64,000 nucleotides of DNA from Paragordius varius (taxonomy: Eukaryota; Nematomorpha): positions 10,106,001 to 10,170,000 of the forward strand of contig OZ176051.1 of NCBI GenBank assembly GCA_964247055.1. Reading direction: 5' to 3'. Positions within the stretch are counted from its first letter, which is position 1. Each line of letters begins with the position of its first letter. Below, in pieces: positions 35,666-53,000 of this stretch. Made by a program: the position numbers and the translations under genes. The notes under the pieces were generated by a model. That model saw nothing but the letters and a program-made list of their open reading frames with translations, searched no databases and was not told where the DNA came from.

Positions 35666-37579
35666 TTAAGATGTAACAGGAGGGTCATTATTAAATAATA
35701 TATTGTCATCAAAAGAATTGTTCGTGTGGACCTTCATATGCCGACTCAGATTTCCGGATTGAGAAAACTTTAATTCACACAACGTGCATCGATACGGTTT
35801 CTCTCCACTGTGTGTTCGAATGTGCTTAGTAAGGGTCGAACTATCCGAGAATTGTTTGGAACATTGGGAACATCTGTAAGGCCGTTCTCCAGAATGAGTT
35901 CTCATATGCGTAGTAACTGAGGAGCTTTGTGAAAAATGTCGTCTGCAGACGCGACATTTAAAAGGCTTTTCCCCACTGTGTGTTCTGACGTGAGCCATCA
36001 AATTAGCTGCTTGGGCGAAGCCTTTGCCACATCGATGACATGAAAATGGACGTTCCCCCGAATGAGTTCTCAGGTGAGTTTTAAGGGTACTTGGTCTACT
36101 ATAGGATTTCCCACAATAACAACAAATATTAATGGTGTTGTTGTGTGAAGATGATAAATTAAAACTTGATAAATAATTGGAATTCTGTTGTTGCATGCAA
36201 GTTGAATGTTCATCTGGTCCCCTTCTTTTATCTTTAATTGGTAACATGTTTTCCGCCAATTCAAATTGTGAGGAAGGGATAAATACGTGATCTGTATGGA
36301 GATAATTGTTAAGTTTTTCCTGATAATCATACTTTTGATTCAGATATTTGAGATCATCATTGTACCTATAAGAGTAGTAGTTATAAGCTTCACAAGGCGT
36401 TTTACTACCAAAATCTGTCCAACACTTATCATACAAATAGGTGTATTGATTAGATTCAATCAATGGGCTTGGAATTGGAAGATTGCAATAAAAATAATTT
36501 TTAGAGCTGGCACAATTAGAAGAAGTGGATATTTCTTCCATATCATAAACGGATTTATGTCGAATATTTGAATGTAAGAAGGAATCTGTTTTTTGCCCTA
36601 TTACCGTTTCGCCCAATTTACCATAGCTAAATGTAAAAATATTTCGATATTACATCATATTTTTTATGAATCCACAACACTATGTCGATTCATATTTATA
36701 ACAAATGTTAGATATTCTGGATGCCGAATAAATTAACACTTTAGCCAAATTTAATTAAAGGATATGCGGGGCTTTCTCTCTTTCCTTAACTTATTGCTAA
36801 GTAATCAAATTGGTTATTACCTAGGTTATGTAAAATTAGTTTAGGAATTCGATTATTTATTCTTTTACTCTGATCATAATAAAAAGCATATGCAAAAATA
36901 TTTTAATATCTTATGGAATTTTCCACAATTCTCATTTTAAAATTAAATAATCAATTTAAAGCATTTTTAAAGAATTAGATTTTAATGCAAACTTATGCGT
37001 TTTATTCATCGATATTTGGTGGATGTTATTAATTTTAACTGTTAACCTATTTATATTAATAAATAAATTGTGTTCAAAATACCTTGTCATATAATAATCA
37101 TTTGGTGATGTTAAAATCTCTGTGTTAGACGATGAAGTAAAAAATTGATATGGTGTCTGATAGTTATCAATGTAACCAGAATTGGATTGTTTAATTTTTT
37201 CTCCCAATTGATTATTTACATGATAATGACAGCTTTTAGGCGGTGAAGTTTGCACAGAATAAAAATAATTATTTGCATTTGATTCAGTTTTTACCATGTA
37301 GTCAGATGGGGTGAGATTCAATTTAGTTAAATCATAATAGGAATAAGGTACTCCATCACTATTGCACTCATAGGGTATCCATTGTTGAGAAACTTGGTAT
37401 ATGCTATAAATATTATTGATATCGTTTTCACTTGTATGGTTTTCATTATTATTTTCACCAATCTGCTTAAATAACGCATTATTATTATTTTGTATATTTT
37501 GCACATTCCAATTGTTAACTTCCGGCATAGATATGTTTTCACTTGCTGAGATATTGGGGTGTATTAATTGAGAATTCAT
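35666..37579 (-). CDS. gl: Glass-like C2H2 zinc-finger transcription factor
   Basis: Exon 1 is 37579-37083 and exon 2 is 36626-35666, joined across a 456-nt GT-AG intron (..ACAAG/gt, ag/CTATGG). They encode 485 residues. The N-terminal two thirds is Asn/Tyr/Ser-rich and unstructured. Five tandem C2H2 fingers lie near the C terminus (residues about 325-465), joined by TGEKP-type linkers in the form HSGERPF/HSGEKPY. The finger sequence is nearly that of Drosophila Glass: [17 protein letters not shown] in finger 1, QAANL.AHVRTH in finger 2, [20 protein letters not shown] in finger 3, [16 protein letters not shown] in finger 4 and FSQSGNL.RHM.VH in finger 5. Glass is a nuclear DNA-binding activator that specifies photoreceptor identity in arthropods; the role in this animal is inferred. 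Finger order and spacing match the family, so the orthology call is strong. The start is the first ATG of the long frame. Confidence 0.9.
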
Positions 37580-38603
37580 TCGAAAAATTGAAAAGGGTTA
37601 AAAAAGTATCCCAAAAACTTATAAATTTCAATCACATCTTATTCCTGGTACATTGATTTAATCCCCCGTATTTTTTGATCATTTTTTCTTTTTAATCAAA
37701 AGAAACCTTATACATTTATACTTTTGGGGTAAACTATTAGATAATACATTAGATGTAAACATCTATTACTGAACCCATACCTCAAATAAGAGTAATGTAG
37801 GTCAAAATACTTTTTTATTTTGTGGACACTATTTATAATTATTGGCAATTATTTGAGTATACGTTTTACCAATATATTTTATCTCCAATTTATATAATGA
37901 ATGAATAAAGTTAATAGTATTGAATTTCAAAAGATGTGCCGCGACCTTTTTTCTTTGAACCATGTTTACTAAAATTTTACTAAAAAATCCTTTTAAGATC
38001 ATTAACAGTAGACAAGAGGGTGAAAATAATTATTTTTTTACCATAACGGCATTAGCTTTTTACAGGTAATAAATAAAAATATTAATATTATATAAAACTA
38101 CACATTTGATTGATTAATTACGGTTTTAAGATGTTATAATAATTTTCCTGCTTAAACAATAATTCATTGAGTAATATATGGCTTCTTAAATTAATAATGG
38201 AAAATAATTAAATTTTTTGCTCCCAGAAAACCAGTAAATTTGTAATGACTTTGAAAACTATAATACCGGAAACAAGATTAAAATTGTATTGTAATATCAT
38301 TAATAATAGGTGTTTTAGCGTCTATAATTATGTAATTTAATTAAAAGGCTCCTTGTCCTACTATGTTACAAATAATGTATGCATAAAAAAATTTTTTTAA
38401 CAAAACCACTTGAATTAAAGTAAAAATTATTCATTTATTTATATGTACATATTGAAGTAAGGTAAATAACAAAATTGATATTTATTTCGTGTATTAAGCA
38501 AATGGATATTGATATTAATTTATAAATATAAAATTTATGGCAAAAATTTCCCGCTTAAAAGCTGGTATATCCGTTATAAACGCTACTAATTTAATTGGAT
38601 TAA

Positions 38604-40358
38604 TTAAAAGGAGTTTTTAAGGTATAAATTTCTTAGGGAGTCCATATTGGAATAAAATGAATAAATGTATGGTCGCGTGCCCCAATCATCAGATGAGTAT
38701 TTATAGTACTTATTGAGCTCATAATGTTTGACGACAATGGTTCGATTTGGCACTATACCGGTCCAAAAGGCATCTTCATTGGGGAAGGGGTGTGGACAAC
38801 ATTGTTGCGCCTTTTCCACTAAGATACCAGCAAGTTTTGGGCTCATGACATAGCCCATACCACTGCAATAACTGGGATACATTTCATAATCAAACACTGT
38901 CTGATTGACACCATTTTTGTGTCTCAAGTCATGTATGACAGGCATGGTCCACCATTTATTACAATAAAAATAGCGTTGAAATTCCATGAGTTGAGATACG
39001 GGTCGCTCAAAATCGTGAATGTCATGAGTATCATTAACTTTTAATGGGATGTTTTCATGCTTAAGTTCCACCGTAGTCGGGAAGGGTGGAATGGTTGTTA
39101 GAACATCGATTGATGGAACATATGTTTTGGCACGTTTTGATAATCGGTCCTTCTCTTCTAACGTAGATGTAACATTCTCTAGTACACTCATAAGGATATC
39201 TAACCGCGCATAAATATCAATATCCATTTTTAACATAAATTGTGCCTTATCACAGTGTTTGGATGCCCAATGCATAAAACTTCCAGTTTTGTACGATAGA
39301 TTACCATAACTTTCGTAAAACGACGTTTGTACAATGTCTCCATGAATTGCGGATTCTGCATCTATTGCTTTTTGGATTTCGATCTTTTCGCGTTCAAAAT
39401 CTAGCTTTAATCTGGCTTCCTCTTCCGGTGTCATATTTGGTTTCTCAAATTTCGATTTTTTAGGCATATAAATTCCCAACAAAAAGACTGTTTTTACTTT
39501 GCAATACACTGTTTCATTGTGTATGTTAATGAATGTTAAATAGCTCCCAGTATAAGTTGCCGATTGAGAAAACGTTGATTTGAGATGAGCTGCAAACGGG
39601 GAAGCCCATATTTTCCGAACATCTTGTCGCATTTTAAATTCTTTTGGAGATGTCATAAGTCCAATTATGAGTGACATTTGATTACCTTTTCGGGTTTCCA
39701 TGTCGGAGGCGTCCTCGTAATCTGTATCAAAGGGACTCTTAACAAATGGGTTATTCGTTAATTTCCCATCTTCACCCTTTATAATGTCCAAATATTCATC
39801 AAGAATAGATTTTTCATCCTTTATTTCATTTTTCTCTGCCTCTTGAAATTTTTGCATTATTTTATTACCCATTCCAACATCATCCGTATTTGTGTTATTA
39901 TTGTTTATTTCATTTTGGCCAAAATTTGTGGAATGTTTATTAATGTGGTAATCATAGTCATAATTCCAATCAAGTTTTTCACATATACGAGCAGGATTGT
40001 GAATAAAATATGCCCTTGGGATATCAAGTAAACCAAACCTTTGAACACTTTCATCCAGATCGTCGGTGTTTTCATCTAAAAAGACGTAATTAACATTTTG
40101 TTTATACACATTGTTATCATCAATAATTTGATTTTGACTAATATCACTCAAGTTTTTGGGATGGTCTGTGTTATCATAATTGAGTAAACGATTAGCTATT
40201 CGGTATTGGAAAGCCTTTATTTTGGATAAATAATCCGATTCTGTGCTTTGAAGCTGTTCGAATGATGCATTTAAACTGCGATTTCGATAATATAATGAAA
40301 GGTAAATACCTAAGCATATTGCCACCCCGATTCCAGCTATGGCTATGTATCTCTTCAT
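38604..40358 (-). CDS. GT31-family (beta-1,3-galactosyltransferase-like) enzyme
   Basis: A single uninterrupted frame of 584 residues. Residues about 4-25 are a hydrophobic signal anchor after MKRY, giving a type II Golgi membrane topology. An acidic stem region of about 200 residues follows. The catalytic domain shows GT31 blocks in order: LMTSP..RQ.VRKIWAS (about 235-255), GDIVQTSFYESYGNLSYKT (about 345), LKMDIDIYARLD with the metal-binding D-x-D (about 380), YPSYCSGMGYVMS (about 495) and NEDAFWTG (about 525). Such enzymes transfer galactose or N-acetyl-hexosamine from a UDP-sugar in beta-1,3 linkage; the DAYENLT-like block recalls B3GALT6 (proteoglycan linker), but the acceptor cannot be assigned. 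The DID form of the DxD motif is slightly unusual for the family. Being intronless sets it apart from its neighbours and may reflect retrocopying. A possible AATAAA signal lies at 38481-38486. Confidence 0.85.
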   Translation of the reverse strand: MKRYIAIAGIGVAICLGIYLSLYYRNRSLNASFEQLQSTESDYLSKIKAFQYRIANRLLNYDNTDHPKNLSDISQNQIIDDNNVYKQNVNYVFLDENTDDLDESVQRFGLLDIPRAYFIHNPARICEKLDWNYDYDYHINKHSTNFGQNEINNNNTNTDDVGMGNKIMQKFQEAEKNEIKDEKSILDEYLDIIKGEDGKLTNNPFVKSPFDTDYEDASDMETRKGNQMSLIIGLMTSPKEFKMRQDVRKIWASPFAAHLKSTFSQSATYTGSYLTFINIHNETVYCKVKTVFLLGIYMPKKSKFEKPNMTPEEEARLKLDFEREKIEIQKAIDAESAIHGDIVQTSFYESYGNLSYKTGSFMHWASKHCDKAQFMLKMDIDIYARLDILMSVLENVTSTLEEKDRLSKRAKTYVPSIDVLTTIPPFPTTVELKHENIPLKVNDTHDIHDFERPVSQLMEFQRYFYCNKWWTMPVIHDLRHKNGVNQTVFDYEMYPSYCSGMGYVMSPKLAGILVEKAQQCCPHPFPNEDAFWTGIVPNRTIVVKHYELNKYYKYSSDDWGTRPYIYSFYSNMDSLRNLYLKNSF

Positions 40359-41825
40359 TAAACGTTCTTTACAAAAAACCAGAAAAAAAAATCAATTTAT
40401 CAATCAATATAAAAAATAGTGGCCTAATACCATTTTGTTTATTTTAGTTATAAACACACGTATGTCGGTAGGTTAAAGTTTTTGGGGACCTTACTTTTTT
40501 ACCCCCTTATATATTATATACAATTTTTTATCCTATATCTATATTCGATTATTTGTTCATTTTGTATAATGTATCATTTTATCGAACATGAGAAATAAAC
40601 AATGTAAATATTTGTTTTTCGTACGAATTAACAACCAAATAAGGAAAAGAACATTATTTTTATGAATAAAACCTTAAAGATAAGCGGATAAATTGGAAGA
40701 CCCGACAAATAAATTAGTGCACAATAATTATATAGACTCCCCTCAAAACCCTTATTAAAAGAATAGCGCACGGCTTATTATTCGTATCATGACCCTTATT
40801 GGCAAAATTTGATGAAGGCTTTTTTATATAATAAATGAAAGAGAAATATAAGAAATTACTCACAAATTAGTGAGTTTTTGTATAAACGGACCTGCAAACG
40901 ATTGCTAAAAGCTGATAAAAAAAATCGGAAAACAGTGATAATCTGAAGGAAGTAATAATTCATTTTATTTAATGCTCATTTAGGGCGGCAGAATCAGTAT
41001 ATTAACAAAATTTTACCAATTTTATTATATATTTAATACACGCAAAAGTTGATTAAAATAATTTTTATCTTAAAATATGATCTCGAATAAACATCATGAT
41101 TCTTTGACTTCAATCAATCCTATACTATTCGATCTGATTCGGTCAGATGTTGTTTTTTACCTTAAAATTTAATAACATAAAAACATTTTATTAATTTCCA
41201 AAAAATCATTTTTTCAGTCAGAAAATGCGGGTAAATGTTAAATATAAATATATTTTTCCTTCAATATTCAGGATATTCAATTTAGTTGTAGCGTTTAAAT
41301 TAATTCATCACACAAAAATTTACACTAATCAATAGGTAAAATTTCAATTCGATAGTTATATTTTTTGAATTCATATAATTTTAACAATCACACCAAGATC
41401 AACGATAAAGATTCAATAAAATCATATTTTCATATATTTTTCCTATATTTATTGATTTTTAAATATTATATACATTACACATTCAAACGGTTAGTTTTGC
41501 AATGGAAAAAAGGTATATAGTGACAGTTAAAAATAAAATTGATAAATCATTAATATGAATTTATTGAAGGTGAATGTTGAAAATTTTATATATTTACTAA
41601 AAAACACGACCTAGGGTGGAGCAAAATACATGCATAAGAAATGCTACTATAAAGTTATGTATCAACTAGCTAAATATGATTAGCAGGAACTAAATATTTT
41701 TTGAACATTTTAACAGAATGTATATAGTTGAATGAAAATAGTTAGGTTATTTCTCAATAAAGTTATTGTAGTAATAATGATATTGTGTTTAAATTGGTTA
41801 GGTTTATTAATACATGTCACGTGAG
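40359..41825. other. Intergenic stretch between the GT31 and PSMC5 genes
   Basis: No exon or recognisable repeat was found apart from the PSMC5 poly(A) signal (AATAAA on the minus strand, 41803-41808, 18 nt beyond the stop codon). Confidence 0.5.
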
Positions 41826-47225
<5,400 letters not shown>

Positions 47226-47337
47226 TATTATCAAGTTAGAAAAGAAACGAAGCGATATGAGTCAGTTGGTATTGTGCGTCAATTTTATGTTTGTCCTATT
47301 GAGTTGAGCACATGTAATAGTATATTAATAAATTATT
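47226..47337. promoter_or_regulatory. Bidirectional promoter region PSMC5 / HACD
   Basis: Only 112 bp separate the divergent start codons of the PSMC5 gene (47225, minus) and the HACD gene (47338, plus). Both 5' UTRs and the promoters must fit here unless one gene has an upstream leader exon. No TATA box is evident. Confidence 0.6.
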
Positions 47338-49494
47338 ATGAATTTGGAACTAATTAACATTTATTTGTTAATATATAATATTGTTTGTTTATCAGGGTAA
47401 TTAATTGATTGTAATTATAGATGGAGTGCGATTTTTGTTATGATGCTCATAATTCTATGTATAACGCAATCATTCGATGGATTAATTTTTGCGGAAGAAA
47501 CTTTGCTCAAATTGTTTCAATCTTTGGCTGTTTTTGAGGTTTAAGTAGAATTTTTATAAAGATACTAAATATAATTCTGGGCTTTGTCAAATCATCTCTG
47601 ATAACTACTATCCTTCAAGTTTTTAGCAGATTGTTTATTGTATGGGTTACTTTTTATGAACCGTATCATGTAAAATTATTATTTATAATTTAAGGTCGAA
47701 TCCGAATTGGGAATATTTTTAGTTATATTTTCATGGAGCATAACAGAAATGATACGGTATTCTTACTATGCATTAAGTATCATTGATAAAACCAAAATTC
47801 CAAAAGGTTTAATATGGTTGAGGTATTTTTCTAGTATATTTAGGTATACAACATTTATAATATTGTACCCATTGGGAGTCTTGGTAAATTTTTATTTATG
47901 ATAACATGTATTAATGAGTTTGCAACCAGTTACATTAATTAACTCTGCACAAATATTCTTTATTTACAAGTCTTATGTTAAATATAAAGCGCTGTTTAGA
48001 CCCTTTTTAACTTTATATCCAAATGAAATAATAATAGTTTTTATTTATAACCGTAAATTTATAATTAAAAAGTGTTCAAAGCCAACAACAGTTGAGATTG
48101 TTATTTGGAATTAAAATTAATACCAAATTATTGAAAAGGCTTAATGTTGTAAAGATACCAATTATTATACAATGTTAATAATTATAGACGGCCGAATGCA
48201 TTTTTATGGTTTTAACTAAATTAATTTAACCAAATTAAAAAAGTCAAATTTATTGTTTGTTGATATATCCTGCGTTTTTAACAATAAGTTTTATCCGTTT
48301 ATTATTAATTTGGTTTAATTTAATCGATTTTGGTTAATAGTGATTTTACAATTAAACAAGAATATATATTTTAATCAAGGTATCTGTTTGGCAATAGGAT
48401 TTATATTAACCTCTAATTAACATTAATTGTAAATTTGTTACAAATAATCAATTAAATTCGATTACAAAAATAAATACCGTATGCCACATTAATATGGTCA
48501 ACTCACGTTATTGTTGGACAATCGGTAATACAGTAACGTGTGATATAAAACAATTTTTGTCCATAATTATGTAAAATAAAATGTTGCAACATAGTATCAA
48601 ATTGTAATTTAAATTATTTGTTGTTTTTTACCCATACATATCATCATTCTTGATGAGGCTAGTCAATAACGAGTGTCTGATGTATTTTTATCTTTTATTT
48701 ACAATTGTAGGCGTCTTTACGAAACTGTATTACCAGGTGGTCACAGATAATATTAATTCACAATTAATTACTATATATATCGAAATAATCCGTTTTAAAA
48801 AATCAACCTTTATATACGACAAATTGCAATGCATATATAAATATATAAATTTAGGGTGAAATCTTGACAACCAAATCGGTAATGCATTATTTAATTCAAT
48901 GGAAACTGTACACTGTGCAATACAATTCCTATTTCATCTATATAAATATGGCCCATTTCGTTACACTAATCTTTATACCATATTTGATTGGTAATTTTTT
49001 GTTTTGCTTTTTTCATTTTTATTGGCCTAGTTTTGAAATTTATTCTATGATTAAAAAGTTTTACCATTTAATTAACAAACATTTAAATTTAATAATAATT
49101 ATCACCTTTTGACGAATGATAAGATGGCATAAATATACGATATATTACAGACATTTTTTCCTTCTTGGCATTATTTTAATGTATATTGAATTATAAAAAA
49201 AATTTAAATTTATCAAGTGGCATATTAATCTGTTTTGGTTTAATATTTAATTTTTTAATTTAAAAAGACAATGTTGAATTCTAAGGCTCATTTAGTTTGT
49301 TGTGCGCTAGTCCGAATTACAAACCAGTTATATTTTATGCGTTTTTAGGATTTGTATACCTCTACCGCCACATGCTTAGATTGAGAAAAAAAGTATTAGG
49401 TTCAATGAAAAGCGAACGCGTTAAAAAATCTCAAAACATTGATGACAAACAATCTCACACAACTGATGTGCCTACTCATCAAAAATCGAATTAA
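47338..49494 (+). CDS. HACD: Very-long-chain 3-hydroxyacyl-CoA dehydratase (HACD/PHS1)
   Basis: Seven exons, 47338-47396, 47421-47538, 47562-47669, 47695-47822, 47844-47883, 48855-48990 and 49349-49494, give 244 residues and a stop. Homology to the HACD/PTPLA family runs end to end: YNIVCLSGW near the N terminus, LLKLFQSLAVFEI, ILQVFSRLFIVW, WSITEMIRYSYYALS, WLRYTTFIILYPLGVLGE, and the basic tail LYRHMLRLRKKVLG. The product is a multipass ER membrane enzyme that removes water from 3-hydroxyacyl-CoA in the third step of fatty-acid elongation. The Y..G...E pattern in YPLGVLGE contains the catalytic Tyr and Glu of the family and is restored exactly by splicing exon 5 to exon 6, which supports that junction. 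The first four introns are 24, 23, 25 and 21 nt; the last two are 971 and 358 nt. AATAAA lies at 49594-49599. Confidence 0.9.
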
Positions 49495-50034
49495 ATTAAA
49501 TCTTTTATTTTTTGAATCATTGTCATTATTTTATTTTTAAATCCAACTTTTTTCACTGCCAAATTTATATATTTATTTGCTCATTTTTGATTGAATAAAA
49601 GAACATACCATATTAATCATTACCTGTGAATTTAGCCAAGAAAACATTTTTAAGCTTTGATAAATAATTAAATATAACAAATTATATTTACAATTTGACC
49701 ATTAATTATGATTCCTTGTGATTTTTGTAAAGTTGGTTACCATTTAATATAATCTTTTGGTTAACTCTACAAAAATAATCAACGCTTTTTAAAATATGCG
49801 TTACGGGTAAAAGAATTTCTTTTACCTTTCATGATGTTAAACAAGCTAGATTATTTGTTTACTCTTTAAACAAACTGTCAAAATTGATTTTTTTTCTTCA
49901 AAACATAATTTAAAAACTATTAACTCATCTGTATATACGACCTCTAAATAAATTGCTTAAGTAAACAAGGGTAAAATCGAATTATTAACACGTATAAATT
50001 CATTATCAGATATTTTATTTTGGGCTATTTGAAC

Positions 50035-53000
50035 ATGAATTCTCGCAATATGATAATCAAAATAATATTTTTATGCTTTTGGACTACAGGTTAAATTTAT
50101 TAATATGAGTTTAAGCTTATTTGCAAGAATTGGATATATCCGGATCAGGTTATAATATTAACACCACCCAAGAAAAAGTTTCAAGGACTCATTTTCCAAG
50201 GTATCCAGATAAAAATATTTCTCTTATAAATCCTTCCACATTTTGAATATTTATAGTTTCATACAAATTTTACCATAAATATACTATTTACAGTTCAAAT
50301 TCACCCTTGAACAATTCAAATTCACCCTCGAACAATTATGTGTTTTCAGACTAATATACTCATTATTAATTTGAAATATATCTTTATGGCTTAGTTTTTT
50401 ATTTTTTTAGTATTATTTTAATTTGAAACAAAATTTTTTTCTTTTAACCAATATATAAAAATATAGGTAATTTTTCATTTAAAAAAGCATATCATTTATT
50501 TGAGGGTGAATACGAAATGTTATAGGAGAATTTGAATGGTTCAAGGGTAAATTTGAATTGTTAAGGGTGAATTTAAAGGATGAATTTGAATTGTAAATAA
50601 TATATATTAAATATCCAGACCTCTTAATTCATCATTAATTTCTATAAAATTTTTAAAATATTATTTAATTAACGTTTAGACCGAATGTTAAATATAAAAA
50701 TAATGTAAATATTTTAAAATTTTTATAAATTGTGACTTACCAAAGCCAGTTTTATATGGTTACGTATTTAACATATGGGCGTCCCTAACCATATGTAAAA
50801 CGGTCACTAATAGAAATATCTGTAATTATGATTAATATAGTGTCAAAATTTGGGCAAAATTGATTTAAAGCAGGGGTCTCCAACGCTGAAGATATCTTCG
50901 CGGGCTGCTTTGATAATTTTGTTTTTTTTATTTATTTTAAGCTCAATTTTGGATGATATATCTTCTAAATAATCGTAAATTTTTGATTGAATTCCAATTT
51001 TTTATTAACATCTTTTACACTTTTGCGCACTCGAAAAAAAGGGTGTTAGAGACCCCTGATTTAAAGCACGTTTTTTGCAAGATGGCGTATTAAATGGATA
51101 AAGCCCTACACAGCGGCTAATTTAAAAAACGCTAGTCTATTCCTTTTATGGTAGTAGCTAAAATCATTATTTATCCATGAGTCAGTTGTTTTAAAAACGT
51201 GCCTTACAGATTATTTTTAGATGGTGGCGCATTTTACAGTATGTTGGCCCTATCCAGCCGCAAATTAAAAAAGCACCAAACAAATTCTTTTGATTTTATT
51301 TGTGGATTATCTGAGTTAATATTGATTCTTATACTTTTATTGATTTTACAAATTTCTTTCAAGTCAAATTATATTCCTATGGCAAAGCATTTTGCAGAGC
51401 GGAGCGCATGCCGCTAATGAAATAGAGCGCTCCACATTATCTTTTGCCTTTCTCAAGCCCTTAATGAATCCATATGTCTCAAAAATTAAAAAAATATTTA
51501 AAGAAACATTCTTTAATGTATGATGCAATATAAAGCGGATAGCCTCCTACCCAGCAGCGGATATAAAAAGCGCTTAACTAGCCCTAATGCCTGAAACCAT
51601 TATTGATTTTATATAATCTAATAACTTGGGTGAAAAAGTCAGAACTTTATTTTTGGGAACAGTTACGCAATATGGCAACAGGTAGATGGGTAAATAAGAG
51701 GGGCTAATTCTAATAAGTTAGCCGACTATACTCGGATGTTCGTAAAAATTAAATAAATTATTATTGACATCGAATGGTTGTGCACGTCGTCCGGAAAGTT
51801 TTTCAACACGATATTGGCAACTTGCTGTTAACCCCTATTCTCACACGGGGTGACGCTTAACTGAGAACTTGAAGATAGGTGACTGCAGTTGGGGCATATA
51901 TAAATGATTTTTTACTATTTGTTTCAATTTATATCCGTGTGTAAAATCATTTAATACAAACAATGACTGCATTTTAGAGGTCGGCGCATATATAGCCATC
52001 ATGTCAATTAAAGACTTTTAAATAATAAATGTTAAAATCTAATAAACATCTATAAATTTAAAAAAATATATATTACCAATCAATTTTAGTGTTAAATTTT
52101 TTTACAAATGGCAGAAGATAAATTTAAAAATTAGCATTGTGAATTCAAAAAATACTATAACTTCTTTCTTATCATAATATAAGGGCAACGCCAAACTAAT
52201 TTGTGGATTTTAAATGAGTCCATTTTAAAATATATTTTATGTCTATGCTATAATTTTTTAAAACAAAAAAATGCGTTAATTTTATTTTTTGATGATTAAC
52301 TTTTTTGAAGTGAAAAAAAATATTTTTTGATTTTATAAAAAAATCTTTTTATACCTATTGTTTAATTTATGTCGTAATTTGTTTAGCTAGCTGATAATTC
52401 TAAATATAATTCTTTTAATAGATCTTTTCTTAACCCAAAATATGTGGAAGTAAATACATTACGTGAAAACAACATACAGAGAATGGCCAAAAAAGTCGCC
52501 TATATGATAGAAGTTTTAACTTTACTGAAGCAAAATAATTTGTCGGATAGTGTTATTGTTAATGTAAGGAAAATTGTTCATATATTTTAACATATAAAAT
52601 TGAAATATACGGACAAAATGTAAAAAGATTAAGACAAATATTTTTCCAAAAACAACCAATCATATTTTTTAAAATTGATATTTTAATACTATAACTAATC
52701 GTTTTTGGTTAGCCGATAAAGGAAAAATAATTTTTATATTTGAAAATTGAAAATATAGTTTACCAGGTGTGTCCAACACGCGAACCGCAAAAAATTTGGA
52801 AATTAATAATTTGCAAAAATCCGCTCCACAAAATAGCAAAATTGATATTTCTAAAAAATTCTAAATAAGTTTCTCCAATTCGCAAGAACTAGAAAAAAAT
52901 GTTTTAATATGTGTGCAATTACAGTTATGTTAAATTTAATAAAATATATATTAATGCCGACATATATATTTCGGATGCGGCCCGCCGTTTTATGAGTCAA

